Assembly (NCBI GenBank): GCA_037176905.1
Contig: JBBBWG010008890.1
Span: 18,395 to 61,003, forward strand
Direction: 5' to 3'
From: Azolla pinnata
Lineage: Eukaryota > Streptophyta > Polypodiopsida > Salviniales > Salviniaceae
Length of the DNA: 42,609 nucleotides
Position numbers and translations under genes: made by a program. Below the pieces are notes generated by a model. The model saw only the letters and a list, made by a program, of their open reading frames with translations. It was not told the DNA's origin and did no database searches. Positions 19,453 through 32,000 of this stretch are shown piece by piece. Position 1 is the stretch's first letter. Every line of letters begins with the position of its first letter.

Positions 19453-22057
19453 ATGCAGAGGAAGAGGCTCGACCCTTGGCCTCTGGAAGCTCTGCAAGCT
19501 ATGGAGACTCACCTTGGTCTAAACCAGAATGATCAGCACCAGTGTGCTCCGTTGCCTGCTCCCTGTGATATGGATATGGGCCCTGACCTGGAGCTAGAGT
19601 GCAAAGTGCCTCTGCCTCATGGATGGGAGCAATTCTTAGACCTTCAGGTATTTCTCCTGGGTTTTTCTGACCCAGAAACAAACCCGAGTTTTTCTTTTGT
19701 CTGCTGTTCCGACTCCATCTTTTTGGTGGATTGTGGGACGGATCGTTTGAGAAATGTGGCATGAAAATATTTTTCCTACCCTCTTTTTTTTTCACTAAGG
19801 TTTTGTTCCGAGTTTTCCCTTTGCATGGAAATATAATGGGAGAGCACAGCAAATTCGTGGAAAGAAATGTGTACCTGCTAGGTTCTATTTGCTTTCTCCT
19901 GTTTTTCTTATCCCTCTGCTGGCATTCTTGGTGAATTATCGAACCGTTTTCTCATCAATGTGGATAAGGAATATGGACATTGTGTAGGGAATCTTTCCGG
20001 GCCAAAATCTTTCGTTTCTCCTTTGCTCTGATAGTTATGAGAGTAGATAACAGGAAATTAAGAGAAATTGTGGGTATCAAATTTCACTTAATTTCACTTC
20101 TTGGCCCGAATCCATGAATTCCATTCAAGGCATGAAATAAACAGTAACATTAGAATGAAATGAACACGGATTTGGAGGAATTTTTGTAGGTAAATCAATC
20201 TGTCAGATTTCTCTCTAGTCTGTATAAATCTCCAACTACATGGCGGAAAGATAAAAAACATCTTTTGTTAACACACCATCAAAATAATGAAGCTGGGCTT
20301 GTGCATTCACCTTCGTATGATCGAGAATTATGGCTTCTCGCTTTCATACATCCTTCGGGAGTGTCAAATGTTTTCTCTAAAATATTGTAGAAGTGTATGC
20401 GTCATGGATTTCATTTGTGCTATATCCTTAGTGAAAATAGATTGGGTAGATGGATAGATAGATTAATGTCCTTTAAGAGGCCAAACGTCGACTTCAAATA
20501 TGGACCCATCAAACCCAAATACATTCTAATGAGAATTTTATCTGGGATTTGGGTTTTTGGTAGGTGTTCCCATCATATGCCCACGGGTCCCTGTGTGATG
20601 TTTATCAATGTCTCTATAGTACTTATGGAATATTTGTTTTACCATTGCAAAGGACAGGGAGTGATACTGTGAATCAACCTCGTAGAAGAATCTCACAAAT
20701 TTTGAGAAGAGCTGTCTGGAAGTTCTTGAGCATATGTCACAGAAATGAGCATAGCATGCTCTGTCTTTACTAGATTCTCTTTTAAATCAGAGCACGGATT
20801 ATCTATTGCAAGGCCTAATATTTCTGTTCACTGTGTGTAATTGACATGAGCCAGGGCAAATTAATGTGGTGGGCAGTTATGGCATATGTATGCAGTGAAT
20901 TATGGCCGAATCGTAGTGACTTTATGGGCTCACATAGTACTTCAGCTTATCATCTCAAGACCAATTCACTTACTTGTTTGTACATCCTACCTCTGCATAG
21001 AAAGAGAGAGAATGTGTGTGAGAAAAGGAGTAGTTTGATGGAAACCAAGATAGCTTAAGCATGCGGTTTGAGGGTGTCCTATTATACTAAATGTCAGATA
21101 AGAAAAACTAAGGAAGATCGTAAAATGAATATGATACATATGAGCTGCATAGTTTATATAGCTATACGAATACTGTTCTGCATACGTGTTACGTGTTTGT
21201 GTATGCACATTAAAAACATGCTCAGGGAAAGGAAGCTATCAGAGCCATGTTTGAACCCCCGAGTATGTCACTTTGATACTCCAATGTGCCATGTAGTTTC
21301 CAGGAAGCAATATATGGTGTAACATGAGCCATCAGCCTTGTTTTGATTTCCGAAAATACTGTACCAGTAGATAATGCCCATTTTGAGAGAGAGATTATTG
21401 TCGTATTCAAAGGTCAAATATGATACATAGAAGACTGAAAGCAAAGAAATTGCATGAAGTTTGTGTGGATTTTTAGTTGTGGCTCTCAATAGTCAAAACT
21501 TCTTTATGAATGTTGGATGTAGGAATGCACTTTCCTGTCTCAATGTGTTCATTAGGAGTTCACTTTGTGACTATTGGAGGAATGTGTGAAGACTAATAGA
21601 GATAGAGAGAGAGAACTAAAGAGAGTCTTCCCCCCTTTGAATTCAGACAGGCCAAGTGTATTACATCGATTGGAAAAGCTGCCGGAGATCGTATACAGAC
21701 CCACGGAGGGCTTTCGCCCAGGATGTTGGAAAGAAGGGCTCAAGGTTGTTTGATTCTCAATCTGAGATAACGCAGTCGAGGTCCGTACATGATGATGATG
21801 CACGTGACGATGAGGCAACCAGCAAAATGCAACTCGAGAATGGAGCAGTCGATAACAACGAGAATGGCATTGTCACTTACCCGATGCTTCAAGAAGATTG
21901 GGACTTGATGGAGTCGAGAGGATGGACAGCCTCTTCTGCTGGTGATGATCACTCTGAGATTGGCAACAATGAACCAGCGAGTGACAAGACCCGGATCCCC
22001 CCGAATACAAAGAGCGATGAAAATGAGGTTGAATCAACTGTGAAGATTGCTATGTGA
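19453..22057 (+). CDS. Atypical WW-domain protein, two exons
   Basis: Exons 19453-19647 and 21647-22057, phase 0, 201 residues. The N-terminus is MQRKRLDPWPLEALQAMETH. The WW domain (about residues 54-85) is cut by the intron exactly between LPHGWEQFLDLQ and TGQVYYIDWKSC. The first Trp (W58) and the aromatic pair (Y70, Y71) are present. The second Trp, usually in TxWxDPR, is Tyr here (SYTDPR). WW domains bind proline-rich peptides; loss of the second Trp should weaken or change that. Plants have atypical WW proteins with such loss, for example those related to Curly Flag Leaf 1 of rice, but I cannot assign this one to them. The C-terminal 110 residues are acidic and likely disordered. A 2-kb intron separates the exons. 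The first exon's start is the weakest point. Confidence 0.7.
19648..21646 (+). other. Large intron of the WW-domain gene
   Basis: Donor CAG|GTATTT and acceptor GAATTCAG. AT-rich, with no nested gene that I can support. Confidence 0.65.
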
Positions 22058-22474
22058 ATAAATATATAAATCAGCTTACAAAATGGAAAGCCAAAAATCA
22101 TTTGAAAATAACCCAGAGTTAGGAATCGATGGGTTTGGATCTCCCCCTCCCCCCTTTGCTGTATTAAGAAAATCTTTGTTATTCCCTCGATTATTGGTGT
22201 TATTTTTTCTTGGTTTTGGGAGAGAGTGTATTGGGGGTTGAGGGGTGGGGGGGTGGGGGGGATGTACCATGTGTATACCACCAGAAATAGTGAAAAAACA
22301 ATATCCACCTGTAATGGGTGGATGAAAAGAAAGTTATTTTTATCTCTCTCTCTCACACTCTCACTCTCTCTTTTCCTACCATTTTAATGCTAGTCCCTCT
22401 TTGGTTTCCGATATGTTTTATGTAAGAGGAATAGTAATCCTCATTGGGGAACACATTCTTGATGAGCACCAGCC
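22058..22474. other. 3' region with G-rich and CT-rich tracts
   Basis: Probable 3' UTR of the WW gene, then a G-run (22220-22262) and a CT tract (22340-22370). Confidence 0.5.
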
Positions 22475-22809
22475 ATGGCTGTGGATTTTCATGTAATTCT
22501 GGCAGGACTATCTCTGGATGATACAGGTATTCTCCTGGGATGGGACGAGAGAACCCATTTCCTAAAGAGAGTCATGAGCTTCATCTCGAACTCACGCTTT
22601 TTTCTGACTTCCAGCTTCATTCAGTATCAATTAAGCAGTTGAAAATCCGATTGTGCCCATTCTTCGAGTGTTTTGTCGTGCTAAGGATGAATAGAAAACT
22701 ATGTTGGTGTGACATTGTAGGAAGCTGCTTTCGAGGAACTGCAGATGGATCGGATCGATGCCCAGACGCAGACGGTGTCAGCTTTTCGAGCATCATCGAC
22801 GGAAGGTAA
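22475..22809 (+). CDS. Possible two-exon short ORF (46 residues)
   Basis: ATG at 22475 (MAVDFHVILAGLSLDDT), donor ACAG|GTATTC after 22526, acceptor GACATTGTAG before 22721, ending TAA 22807-22809. Phases agree. The second exon also stays open in another frame (EAAFEELQMDRIDAQ) with a donor at 22806, so these could instead be extra exons of a longer transcript. A CT-rich tract about 100 bp upstream resembles a plant leader. I recognise no family. Confidence 0.2.
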
Positions 22810-23181
22810 TGATTTTTTTATTTGCTGTGCTTATAAAAGGTCCATGATTCGGCTTCGCTTGCACTACATCCAACAGGGCCACGATGCTTTCTCTTCATCT
22901 TTTTAATAAGAACTCGCGATGTTTTGCAATGTGTCAATTGGATGTGACATTGTGGGCAGTGTACCATCATCCCATCCATGTTCATGTGATGGAGACCCCC
23001 AACATTTTTGTGTGTGTGCTGTTTTGTGCCCAAAGAGTATGAAGGGCATCCTGAAAGAAAGATTGGGAACTGCAGGGCAAAGGCAAGATCTGATGTGGTA
23101 TGAATTGGGTCAGGAATTTGTCATGTGGCATTTGTGTCTCGATGCTGTGATGGCAGAGATGCGCTCGCTGGTGTTGCGGGG
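22810..23181. other. Spacer with an unassigned open frame
   Basis: A 102-codon frame (22919-23227) runs through here into the minisatellite. It begins Cys-rich and has no known motif, so I do not support it as a gene. Confidence 0.4.
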
Positions 23182-23396
23182 GATGCTGATTGGAAGAACG
23201 CCGATCGATCAGATCTGTAGTTCATGAATGAATGAGATGCCTATAACCTCATGATTTTTTGAGATGCTGATGGAACGCGGATCGATCAGATCTGTAGTTC
23301 ATGAATGAATGAGATGCCTGTAACCTCATGATTTTTTGAGATGCTGATGGAACGCCGATCGATCGGATCTGTAGTTCATGAATGAATGAAATGCTG
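23182..23396. repeat. 77-bp minisatellite, about 2.8 copies
   Basis: Units start at about 23182, 23263 and 23340 with GATGCTGAT, then GATCGATC, AGATCTGTAGTTCATGAATG and CCTCATGATTTTTTGA. Copies two and three differ by only a few bases; copy one has a 4-bp insertion; copy three is truncated. The high identity suggests recent expansion. Confidence 0.93.
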
Positions 23397-23613
23397 ATGT
23401 GGATTCCTGTTAGGGATCACACAGAAGGTTTAATTTTATATGCTGCAATCTGAGGAGTTTTATTTGTGGAATGGAAAATCAAGAGAAGATCGTGTTATAT
23501 ATGTAAATAACAGTAGTAAAAAGGAGTGCAGTTATTTTGCCCAAAATTGAAGACACATCTTTCAAGTTTAGTGTTAACAGTTTGACAAATTGTTGCCGTT
23601 TATTACGTTTACT

Positions 23614-23685
23614 TGTGGCTGCTGGGATTCGAGCCCAGGTCTCCACGGCCACAACGTGGAATTCTAACCACTAAACTACAGCCAC
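23614..23685 (-). tRNA. trnH-GUG: tRNA-His (anticodon GUG)
   Basis: A 72-nt gene on the minus strand. The acceptor stem pairs GTGGCTG with CAGCCAC and has an A discriminator. The D-arm region is GTTTAGTGGTTAGAAT. The anticodon stem CCACG/CGTGG encloses the loop TTGTGGC, with GTG at 23652-23650. The T-arm is CTGGGCTCGAATCCCAG. There is no intron. The base before position 1 is T, so the extra G(-1) of histidine tRNA is not encoded and must be added after transcription, as is usual in eukaryotes. The sequence is of the nuclear type. No strong T-run is seen close to its 3' side. Confidence 0.97.
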
Positions 23686-25300
23686 AGATGATCCACAAAG
23701 TTAATCTTACAGCACTAAATCACAATTAACTTTCACATTTGAATGACCTTTATATGTGTATTAATATGTCATCTACAAGAAAGACCCCAGTTCTGACTTT
23801 TTATCCTCCTAGTTTAAACTCTTTCTATTACTTTCATGCTGAATCTCTTGATAATTGTAAACAACCGAGATACCTTTGCACGAAGGTATCTATCTAAGAG
23901 ATCTATAATTGTCAGAGCACTGGCATAAATCGTACTTTGAATACATTTCATTTAGACTCGATTGTGACCGCCTTTCCATGAGGATGTGCGTCTCACACCT
24001 CGTGCTTTGTATGCGCAGCATTGCTTCTCTCTACTAAATTTACACAACCTCTTGCATTTTCTTTTCAAGGCAAAAGAATGAGCACAACTATTGATATGAG
24101 TGCTGCATTAGGCTTGTCGAATACGGAAGCGGAGAATCAAAGAGCTAAAAGACGACCGTGGATACCTTGATTTTAAAGGTGTTCGATATTATGAAGCAAA
24201 TTTTTGGAAAGATCAGGCAACCTGAGTTGCCTTGCCTAAGAGCTTTGGTTGGACTACAGTGAAACGACACAATCACGTCATTCTCCTCCCCATCTGTTCT
24301 TTCACTTCCCTTTTAGAGACCTAGATAACAATAGATCCCCGTTATGTATTATGCATAATTATTATTATTTCCTTTTAGACACTATAGACATGATATGTTT
24401 TACCTTTTAGACACTAAAAATATTAATTGATTGTATCCGTAATTGTCATTGTACTCTTATTGATGAATGGATGTACAAACATTATTGTACGATTTGTCTC
24501 ATGGGTCATATTGGCCTAAGTAGACGGACGTTAGCTATTTTTTCTTTCTAAAAAGGCCAGGGGCAATGCATGCCGAATTGTATGCTCATCATACGAATGG
24601 GTTAGTCAGCACATGGTCAATCAACTCTAACAAAAATTTCCTGGATCGCCAATTTTGGGGTTCCGTTGCTTTGATACCATTTGCTTGATCAATATTTGAC
24701 CAAACTTGAAATCTTTTGATGTAAATCAAGTCATGGATGGAGTCCAAGTACCAGTACGCAAGAATATTCTGGATACATTTTGAAGTATGTTGTTGGAGGT
24801 AGTAGTGATACCAAACCTTCTAGAACATTCGAAAGGTCATTAGGATTTCTACACCATCAAAACACGAAGGACACAGTCACGTATCCAATCCACTAACGTG
24901 AAAAGAATCACCGTGCTTATTGGGGTGTGGCAGTATGCTTCGATTGGTGCAACGTGATGATGCAAGCCAAAGCGAGGCCCAATGAAGGAAATGCATTAAA
25001 CCAATCAAATCATGCTTTTGTTGGACATCGGTCGGCTGGCGCCCGGAGTCGGATCCCATAGTCTTGAGCAGACTGAGTTCCAGGCAGCAGACTGAATGGA
25101 GCAATGGAGAATCCAAGGATGAAACGAAAGATCTCTCAATGATGATTATTATTAGTATTATTATTACGGGTTCTTGATCATCGTTCCACTTATGTTTATC
25201 GGCAGCCCGTGGCTCCCGGTTTTGGTGGCGTTTGTAGACAGCATTGACGCGCCTAAGCCGTATGGAAGCGTCCAGTAGACACGTCGATGCACCGTGTCCT
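23686..25300. other. Intergenic, no supported gene
   Basis: AT-rich in the first part, with short ATT-repeat patches (24357-24368 and 25145-25165). There may be old transposon remnants, but I see no terminal repeats, transposase or reverse transcriptase reading frame. Confidence 0.5.
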
Positions 25301-25910
25301 TAAGCTTCCGGAAGCTTCGAGAAAATGGATGATGTCGACAAGAGGATCGTATGGGCTATAACAAAACGAGGCATGCTGATTCGCTTAGCCTCTCCGATTT
25401 CCGATGGCGAAAGACACACAAGAAAGATCTAGTATTGTGGCAGATACACAGACCTACATTCCGTCAAAACGATCTCTTGCGGAGCGCGTCCAGAAGCGTC
25501 AGGAAGCTTTCGATGGGCATCTGCAGACGTGCCGCCGTTCCTTAAAGCTTCGGGAAGCTGTTTCCGGACCCTTGCGGAAGCATCTAGAAGCTGTTCCCGC
25601 CGTTTCTAGGAAGCTTCTAGAAGCTTTTGGAAGCAATTTCCGTTGTTTTTGGAAACTTCTAGAACTAACGAGCCGTATCATCATGCATTGCACGTGAACT
25701 CTTATCTCTCTTTTCATTGACCATTTCTTCGTCTTTCTTCTTATCTCACTTGTAACTATTCCTTTAAACTTTGGGAAGGAACCTTCCGGAAGCCTGTAGA
25801 AGCTCTTCCCGCCGTTTCTGGGAAGCTTCTAGAAGCTCTTCCCGCCGTTTCTAGGAAGCTTCTAGAAGCTTTTGGAAGCAATTTCCATTGTTTCCAGAAG
25901 CTTCTAGAAG
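25301..25910. promoter_or_regulatory. Cluster of heat-shock-element-like arrays
   Basis: Six perfect alternating nGAAnnTTCn arrays: 25306-25323 (four modules), 25610-25622, 25652-25664, 25822-25834 and 25855-25867 (three each), and 25892-25909 (four). Three alternating modules is the usual minimum for stable binding of a heat shock factor trimer. The nearest array is about 180 bp before the ATG of the acyl-activating enzyme gene. They lie in a duplicated repeat, so they may be a by-product of repeat structure (AAGCTTCTAGAAGCTT is palindromic). Confidence 0.5.
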
Positions 25911-25990
25911 TAACGAGCCGTATCATCATGCATTGCACGTGAACTCTTATCCTTCTTTTAATTCACCATTTCTTCGTCTTCTTCTTCTTC
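25541..25990. repeat. Tandem duplication of about 220 bp
   Basis: Copy one is about 25541-25745 and copy two about 25761-25990. Both share the sequence around TAACGAGCCGTATCATCATG, GCATTGCACGTGAACTCTTA and ACCATTTCTTCGTCTT. Copy two contains an extra internal 33-bp unit (GCCGTTTCTRGGAAGCTTCT at 25811 and 25844). Confidence 0.9.
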
Positions 25991-26009
25991 TTCTTCTTCT
26001 TCTTCTTCT

Positions 26010-26040
<31 letters not shown>
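25976..26040. repeat. (TTC)n(GTC)n compound microsatellite
   Basis: About 12 TTC units followed by about 10 GTC units, in the presumed 5' UTR of the acyl-activating enzyme gene, 47 bp before the ATG. Confidence 0.95.
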
Positions 26041-26086
26041 TTCCTGCCGTTCCGTCTCCCGCCGCCGCAGATTCCTCCGAGCTCCC

Positions 26087-29000
26087 ATGGCTTCTTCCTC
26101 CTCCTCCTCCATCGATTCCCTGTCGGCCCGCGACCTCCTCCTCCTCACCGGCATCCCTGAGCCCCTCTCCCTCCACATCCACGCCAAGATCCAAAGCATC
26201 CTCTCCCAGACCTGCGGCTCCCCCTCCCACACCTGGCAGCTGATCTGCTCCGACCTCCTCCTCCCCTCCCACCCCTTCCCTCTCCACCAGCTCCTCTACT
26301 CCTCCACATACAGAACATGGGACACCTCCACTCTCGGGCCTCCTCCTGCTTGGATGCCTTCTCTGTGAGTCCCCTCCCCACCCTGAGTTTTTTCCTCCTT
26401 CCCTTCTTTCGCAATGCAATTCCTCCACCTTCTCTCCCGATTCTGTTGCCTGACCATGGCTGGTGGTGTTCTTCGATTTGTTCAAATCCCTGCCTTTGTT
26501 TGTGAGCTCATCGAAACACTTTTAAGCTTTATCCTCATTTCCTCCTGTTGCATTGTGATTCTCGCCGTGAAAATAGATCCTTTCGTTTTGCATTCTGGAT
26601 GTTTGCTCTCACAGTTTTCTTTACTCTCTTCCATCTCTGCATCGTCTACGAGGGTGAGCTGAATGGCAACCACTAGCACATGTTTCTGTCGTGTGACCAC
26701 CTAGGTGCCGATTTGGTACGGTCCATTCGTGCCAAAAAACTATACTTTTAATGGATGTGTGTCCTTGTAAGTAACATTAAGTATCTTGGCCAAATCCATC
26801 TGATCCACCGGAATTCGTGGACAGTGCATTTCAATCTCTAATCTATGTGTTAATCCTGCCTTTGCTAGCAGTTTCTTAAAGTTTGTTGCGAGAGATTCTA
26901 TTTGATTTCATAGCATGCATTGCAATCTGCACTGACTTTGGAAGCAAAAAATGGGGTTTTTTGTACCATCCAACTGAAATTGTATAACGATCAAAGTCTC
27001 CAGAATGCTATTTTCATAAGAAGAAACGAATTTGGAACATTATATCGCTTTGACCCTCACCGATAAACACATTGCCATTTAATAGAATGTCCATCATTGT
27101 TTTTGTTGTGTTGCTGCCTTCGTAAGTGTGTAAAACTCTATTGTTCAGAGTTTTTTGCTCATATCTATACGAAATCAGATGTTTCTAAAACCTGTATATT
27201 TTTTCCTATCATTTGAATTTGTAATCTTGGTCTAGCTATGTAAATTTGTGTTGCCTCTCGTCAATCTCTTTCTTGTTCAATATCAATATCTGTTTTTGTC
27301 TTAACGTTTTTTCCCATTGTTCCTTTATTTCATTCTATCTTTATGTGTCACGTTTCACAATGCTTTCTTTTTATGCAAGGAACTGAAAGTTAAAGTGTCC
27401 TAAAAATATTGGAAAGGCAATGCTCATGGCAACTGTGAAGGGAAACGGAAAGTCTGTCAATGCAATCAGCTTCTTAAGAAGATTAAAACATTGCCGAGAA
27501 CAAGCTATGATACTCGGAAGGAATGGAACTTTCAGTCCTATTAGTTGATTTGTGGAAAAAAGTGTAACAGTAATAGATCCCCAAACGTTCAGAGACTTTC
27601 CCTTTTGCAACTATAGTTTGTTCATCCCATACGAAACTATTTATTTCAGTATCAACATCTTGTTTTCTATACCACTTTCCTAGATTTATTCAGAGCTATA
27701 GCGATGGTTGAATCTGATTGTCAAATTTCAAATTTGCTTTTCTGTTTGTTGATTTTCTAATTCATCACCAGTCTAACTGATTTTCATTTTTATTCCATCT
27801 GGAAAACTGCGTTTCTTCATTTGATGTTTATCATTTTCTTTTCCCCCGTTTATATCTTGGCTGTGCATTTTTCTTCTCAATTTTATTGTTTTGGGAGTAT
27901 TTGATGAGAAATTAAGAACAGAGATGTGTATATTATTCTATATGCCTATGTTTAAACTTCTGGCTTAGTCTTATGAAGGTATTTTCTGGTTGACCTCTTA
28001 GTGCTATATATGGTCACCGTGTTTCTGATTACTTTTTGACTTCTCAAAGCAACTTCCCTTCATGAAGGGAGATGGCAAGGTTTACCAATGTAGGGAAGCT
28101 TTTAGAAAGAATGGGGAAGGAGCTTCTTGGAGCTTCATATAAAGATCCTATTTCCAGTTTCAATAATCTACAGAAGCTCTCTGTTGAGAATTCGAAGGTG
28201 AGCTGTATTCTCATTCAAAGCGCATATTATAGAAAATATTACATCTGTTTTAGCCTTTTCCGAAAGGCTTTAATATTCTATCTCAGATTTTTTTTAAAGA
28301 AAGAGGGATTTGAGACTGTAGAGAGAGAAGAGGAGAGTCTGATTTGGTGTGTACCCAACTGCTTGAGTTGGTGCACAAGAAAATGCTATTATACTAATCC
28401 TTAAAAGGGTATATTCACATTACAATAAGAGGTGTCCAGCCACAGCGAACAATGTGTTCACATGTATGAATGATGTCTGTATTTGTGAACTACGGGCCTT
28501 TACACCCAACGTTTATTATATTCGTATCTATTGGGAAGGGTTATCTTAATTGGCCAAAACATATGATTAGTTTGAGCTGAAAAGACCTGAAATATAATAT
28601 ATGAAAATGAGAAATGAGTGATATGGAGGAATCCAAAGAAATAGGTAGGGAAATATCAAGAAAACATTTTAAATGCATGAGCTGCCCAACATAATGAGAT
28701 CTTTGTAAAGCAATCGAATTGTTATAGGTGGAACTAAGAAGTTATTTTTGTTATTTTCTGTGCCTTGATTATCTTGTTAATAATCTGATGTATGTTTAGC
28801 AAAAGAGTTATCTGACTAATGTTACAACCTTTATCTGATCATAGGGAATCAGTATCTATTTGATTATTTAGAATGTATCCATACCCAGGATAAAGTTCTT
28901 CAAATAGAATAGGAAGGAAGAAATAGTTATATATTCCAGCAATATTTTGAAGTTCATAATAGTCAACTTGCAATATTTCAGTTCTATTGGAAGATTGTAC

Positions 29001-32000
29001 AAGTTTATTTAGTATATTCCATCTCAATCTCAAGGTCATAAAGGACATCTTTTCAGTTCAATCAGAAGTTCTTTATGCATCATTTTTTGTATTTCAGCTC
29101 TATTGGAAGGTCATATTGGATGAATTAGATGTTACATTTCATACCGAGCCCGAGTGCATTTTGGATGCAAACAATCTTGATGATAGCCCTGGAGGAAGGT
29201 GGTTACCAGGAGCATGTCTGAACGCTGCAGAAAGCTGTCTGCGACCACACAAAGGGAGGCGAGATGAAGAGATTGCACTTCTCTGGAGAGATGAAGGGAT
29301 GGATGACGAGCCAATACAATCTCTTTCATTTGGGAAGCTCAGGGAAAAAGTCAGGTAACCTTATACTTTCTGTTCATCGGTTTGATATATGTCAGTATTC
29401 ATAGGATGTATCAGGATGATTCGTTCTGAATCCAAGTAGATATGGGCTCCCCTGTTATCTCTAATTTTTTCCATTATGCTGCTGTATGCTGTTCTAAGAC
29501 TTTCAGTCTAGGTGCGTAAACTTATTGATGCAAATCAATATTCAGCAATGGCTCAGCTTGGCTTGAGCCCTGTGATATTATTTGGCTGTTTCTGGGTTCA
29601 GCTTTGAGTGGGTTGGAATCTTTGCTAATCATAATAAAGTAATACGTACAATGTTAAGTTGTAGTTTGAGGTGCTCAAGCTGTCCAGCCATGGCACCAAG
29701 CTTATTTTTTCAATTTAGCTTGGATGGCTTAACAGCTTGGAGTGGTGCAGGCTAAGATAGTCTTACTTGAAGCTGAGTAAGTTGACTTGAGGCTCTTCAA
29801 GGTGGAGCAAGCCATTCCCAATTGCCTTAGTAAATTGACTTGTTTGCTATGGTTTCAGTTAGTCATAGACTGGAAAGAGTATTTAATGCGTGTATCTATT
29901 GTCAGAAGAAAAATATTAGAATGCACTGAGTTGGCTTGTGTTTCTACACTGTGTAGTCAGGTTGCCGCTGCATTGGATGTCCTTGGTTTCGCAAAAGGAG
30001 ATGCCATTGCTGTAGATATGCCAATGACTATTTGGTCAATTATCATTTACCTTGGAATAGTACTCTCAGGTCGTGTTGTAGTGTCAATAGCTGACAGCTT
30101 TGCAGCTTCTGAGGTGAAAACCCGTCTGACTATCTCAAAAGCCAAAGGGATCTTCACTCAGGTATGTTTTCTCATCAATTCATTAAAGCTACATACTAGT
30201 TAAGTGAAGATAATGGACACAACTTGGTCTATAACTCACCAATGCTCATTACTAGTTCCACTGGTCTGTTATATAAGGTGATTTGAGTAGATTGTGAAAA
30301 GCTGTAACTTTGTTATTAAGTGTGATCGTTGAATTGAGTTCAAGTAAAAACAAGTTCTTTTAGGGAAAAGTATCAGAATACCCTAAACCATTTTCCTAAT
30401 GCTCCTCAAAGTTTCAAAATGGCTGAAACAAATACATGTGATGATGTCAACATTCAAACAAAATACAAAACTAAAGCAGTAATGTATGATACCTTGAACC
30501 AAGCATCAGTAGTTTTGCATTGCAGGACATAGAAGATGATCTGTGTTTGCTTGTTGTGAAAGTGAAGAGTGGGTATTTATTTAGTGTAAAATCTGATCTT
30601 GTCAAAACTGCGGCAGTTTAATTCATATCAGATTGAGATAATTCCTCAGCAGAGTATGAACCGATATCCTTTATTACTTCTCCATCTAATGTTCTAATGC
30701 ATCTGCCTTCGCAAACTATTAACCAAGAGAAAGGTGTATATTCAAAATTCACACGAATACACTGTCTTCATGTTCTGAATTTGGAAATTCTATAAGAGAA
30801 CAAGTAAAGTTCTGTTCTAGGTGGATAAGTCAGTAGTCTTTAGTAGTCTTCCGACATATCCACCTAGATCAACTATACACTTAATAATACTTTAGGAGGC
30901 CCCAACATAACTGTCACTCTTTTCGTGCCTTCTCTCTAAATCACATATATATTTTGTGTTAATGGAATGTGAGTTTTTGGTCTGGGTTTTGAATGGATCA
31001 AACAAGAATATGAAATTATTACTTTTGCAGGATGTAATTGTCCGTGGCTCAAAAACTCTTCCATTGTACACGTATGTGCTAAGAATTTCCTTTTTAACAT
31101 TATTTTCATTAATGTTCTTAAGCTGGATAAACTAGGATGCCATCTCACAAGCAATATAGATCACGATTTTGTGCTGCTAAAGATGTATGGACCGTAAACT
31201 TTGCAAATATCTGCTTCTTCTTATGAGATCATCTTATGCTTCAGACGAGTGGTCGAAGCTGAGGCACCGACAACAATTGTTCTTCCGGTTGACGGAACAA
31301 CATTGACAGTGGCTTTACGGGAAGGAGATATCTCTTGGAACGATTTTTTAGCGAATGTTGAGAACACGAGCAGGTGAATTTTATTGCATGGACGTTAGAT
31401 TGCATATATAAGAGGCCTTCATTTATCCTTTTTGAGTAGGTTTATTATTTATGTACTAGGTGCTCTCTCTTGTTGGTAAAGAAAAAGTATTTATTCTAAA
31501 GCATTAGTGAAAAAATAGTAAGAATTTTATGTTCTAGTTATATGAATGTGCTGACCTGTCTACTTTATATGCTCAATTTTCGTATGCGAGTCCAATCCAT
31601 TGGAAACAGGCCAGAACTCTTATTTCTATAAAAATTTCATTCCTTAGCTTGTAGCAATACTTTCACAATGTGTAGTGCATTTAGTCCATTGTGTCTCAGC
31701 TAGGTGTCTACTATGTTACAATTAGGTGTCACTAACATAAAATCATTGTATTTGAAAGTTGACATTAAGTTTTCTTTACGTAGACTCTAGATTAGGATGA
31801 TGGAAAGATAATGAAGGTTACAGTGTTCCAGGAAGAGACATGTGCAGATTGGTTTGGACAACCCGATAGTGGTCATTTGAGACGGTGTCTGGTACAATTT
31901 CCTGAAAAACTTAGATGTCAATAGTTCTCTTGGCATACAGTGCTGATTACCTTTAGATTTATGATTTGATCTACCTGAGAAATTATGCACTCAGAGAAGT

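Noticed and set aside
22919..23227. 102-codon Cys-rich frame before the minisatellite
   Set aside because: Its end lies in the repeat, no motif is seen, and no splice or promoter support was found.
23686..25300. Possible retrotransposon remnant
   Set aside because: No reverse transcriptase, integrase or terminal repeats could be read on either strand; composition alone is not enough.
25404..25697. 97-codon frame over the duplicated block
   Set aside because: It covers repeat sequence, the second repeat copy does not keep it, and no splice or promoter evidence supports it.
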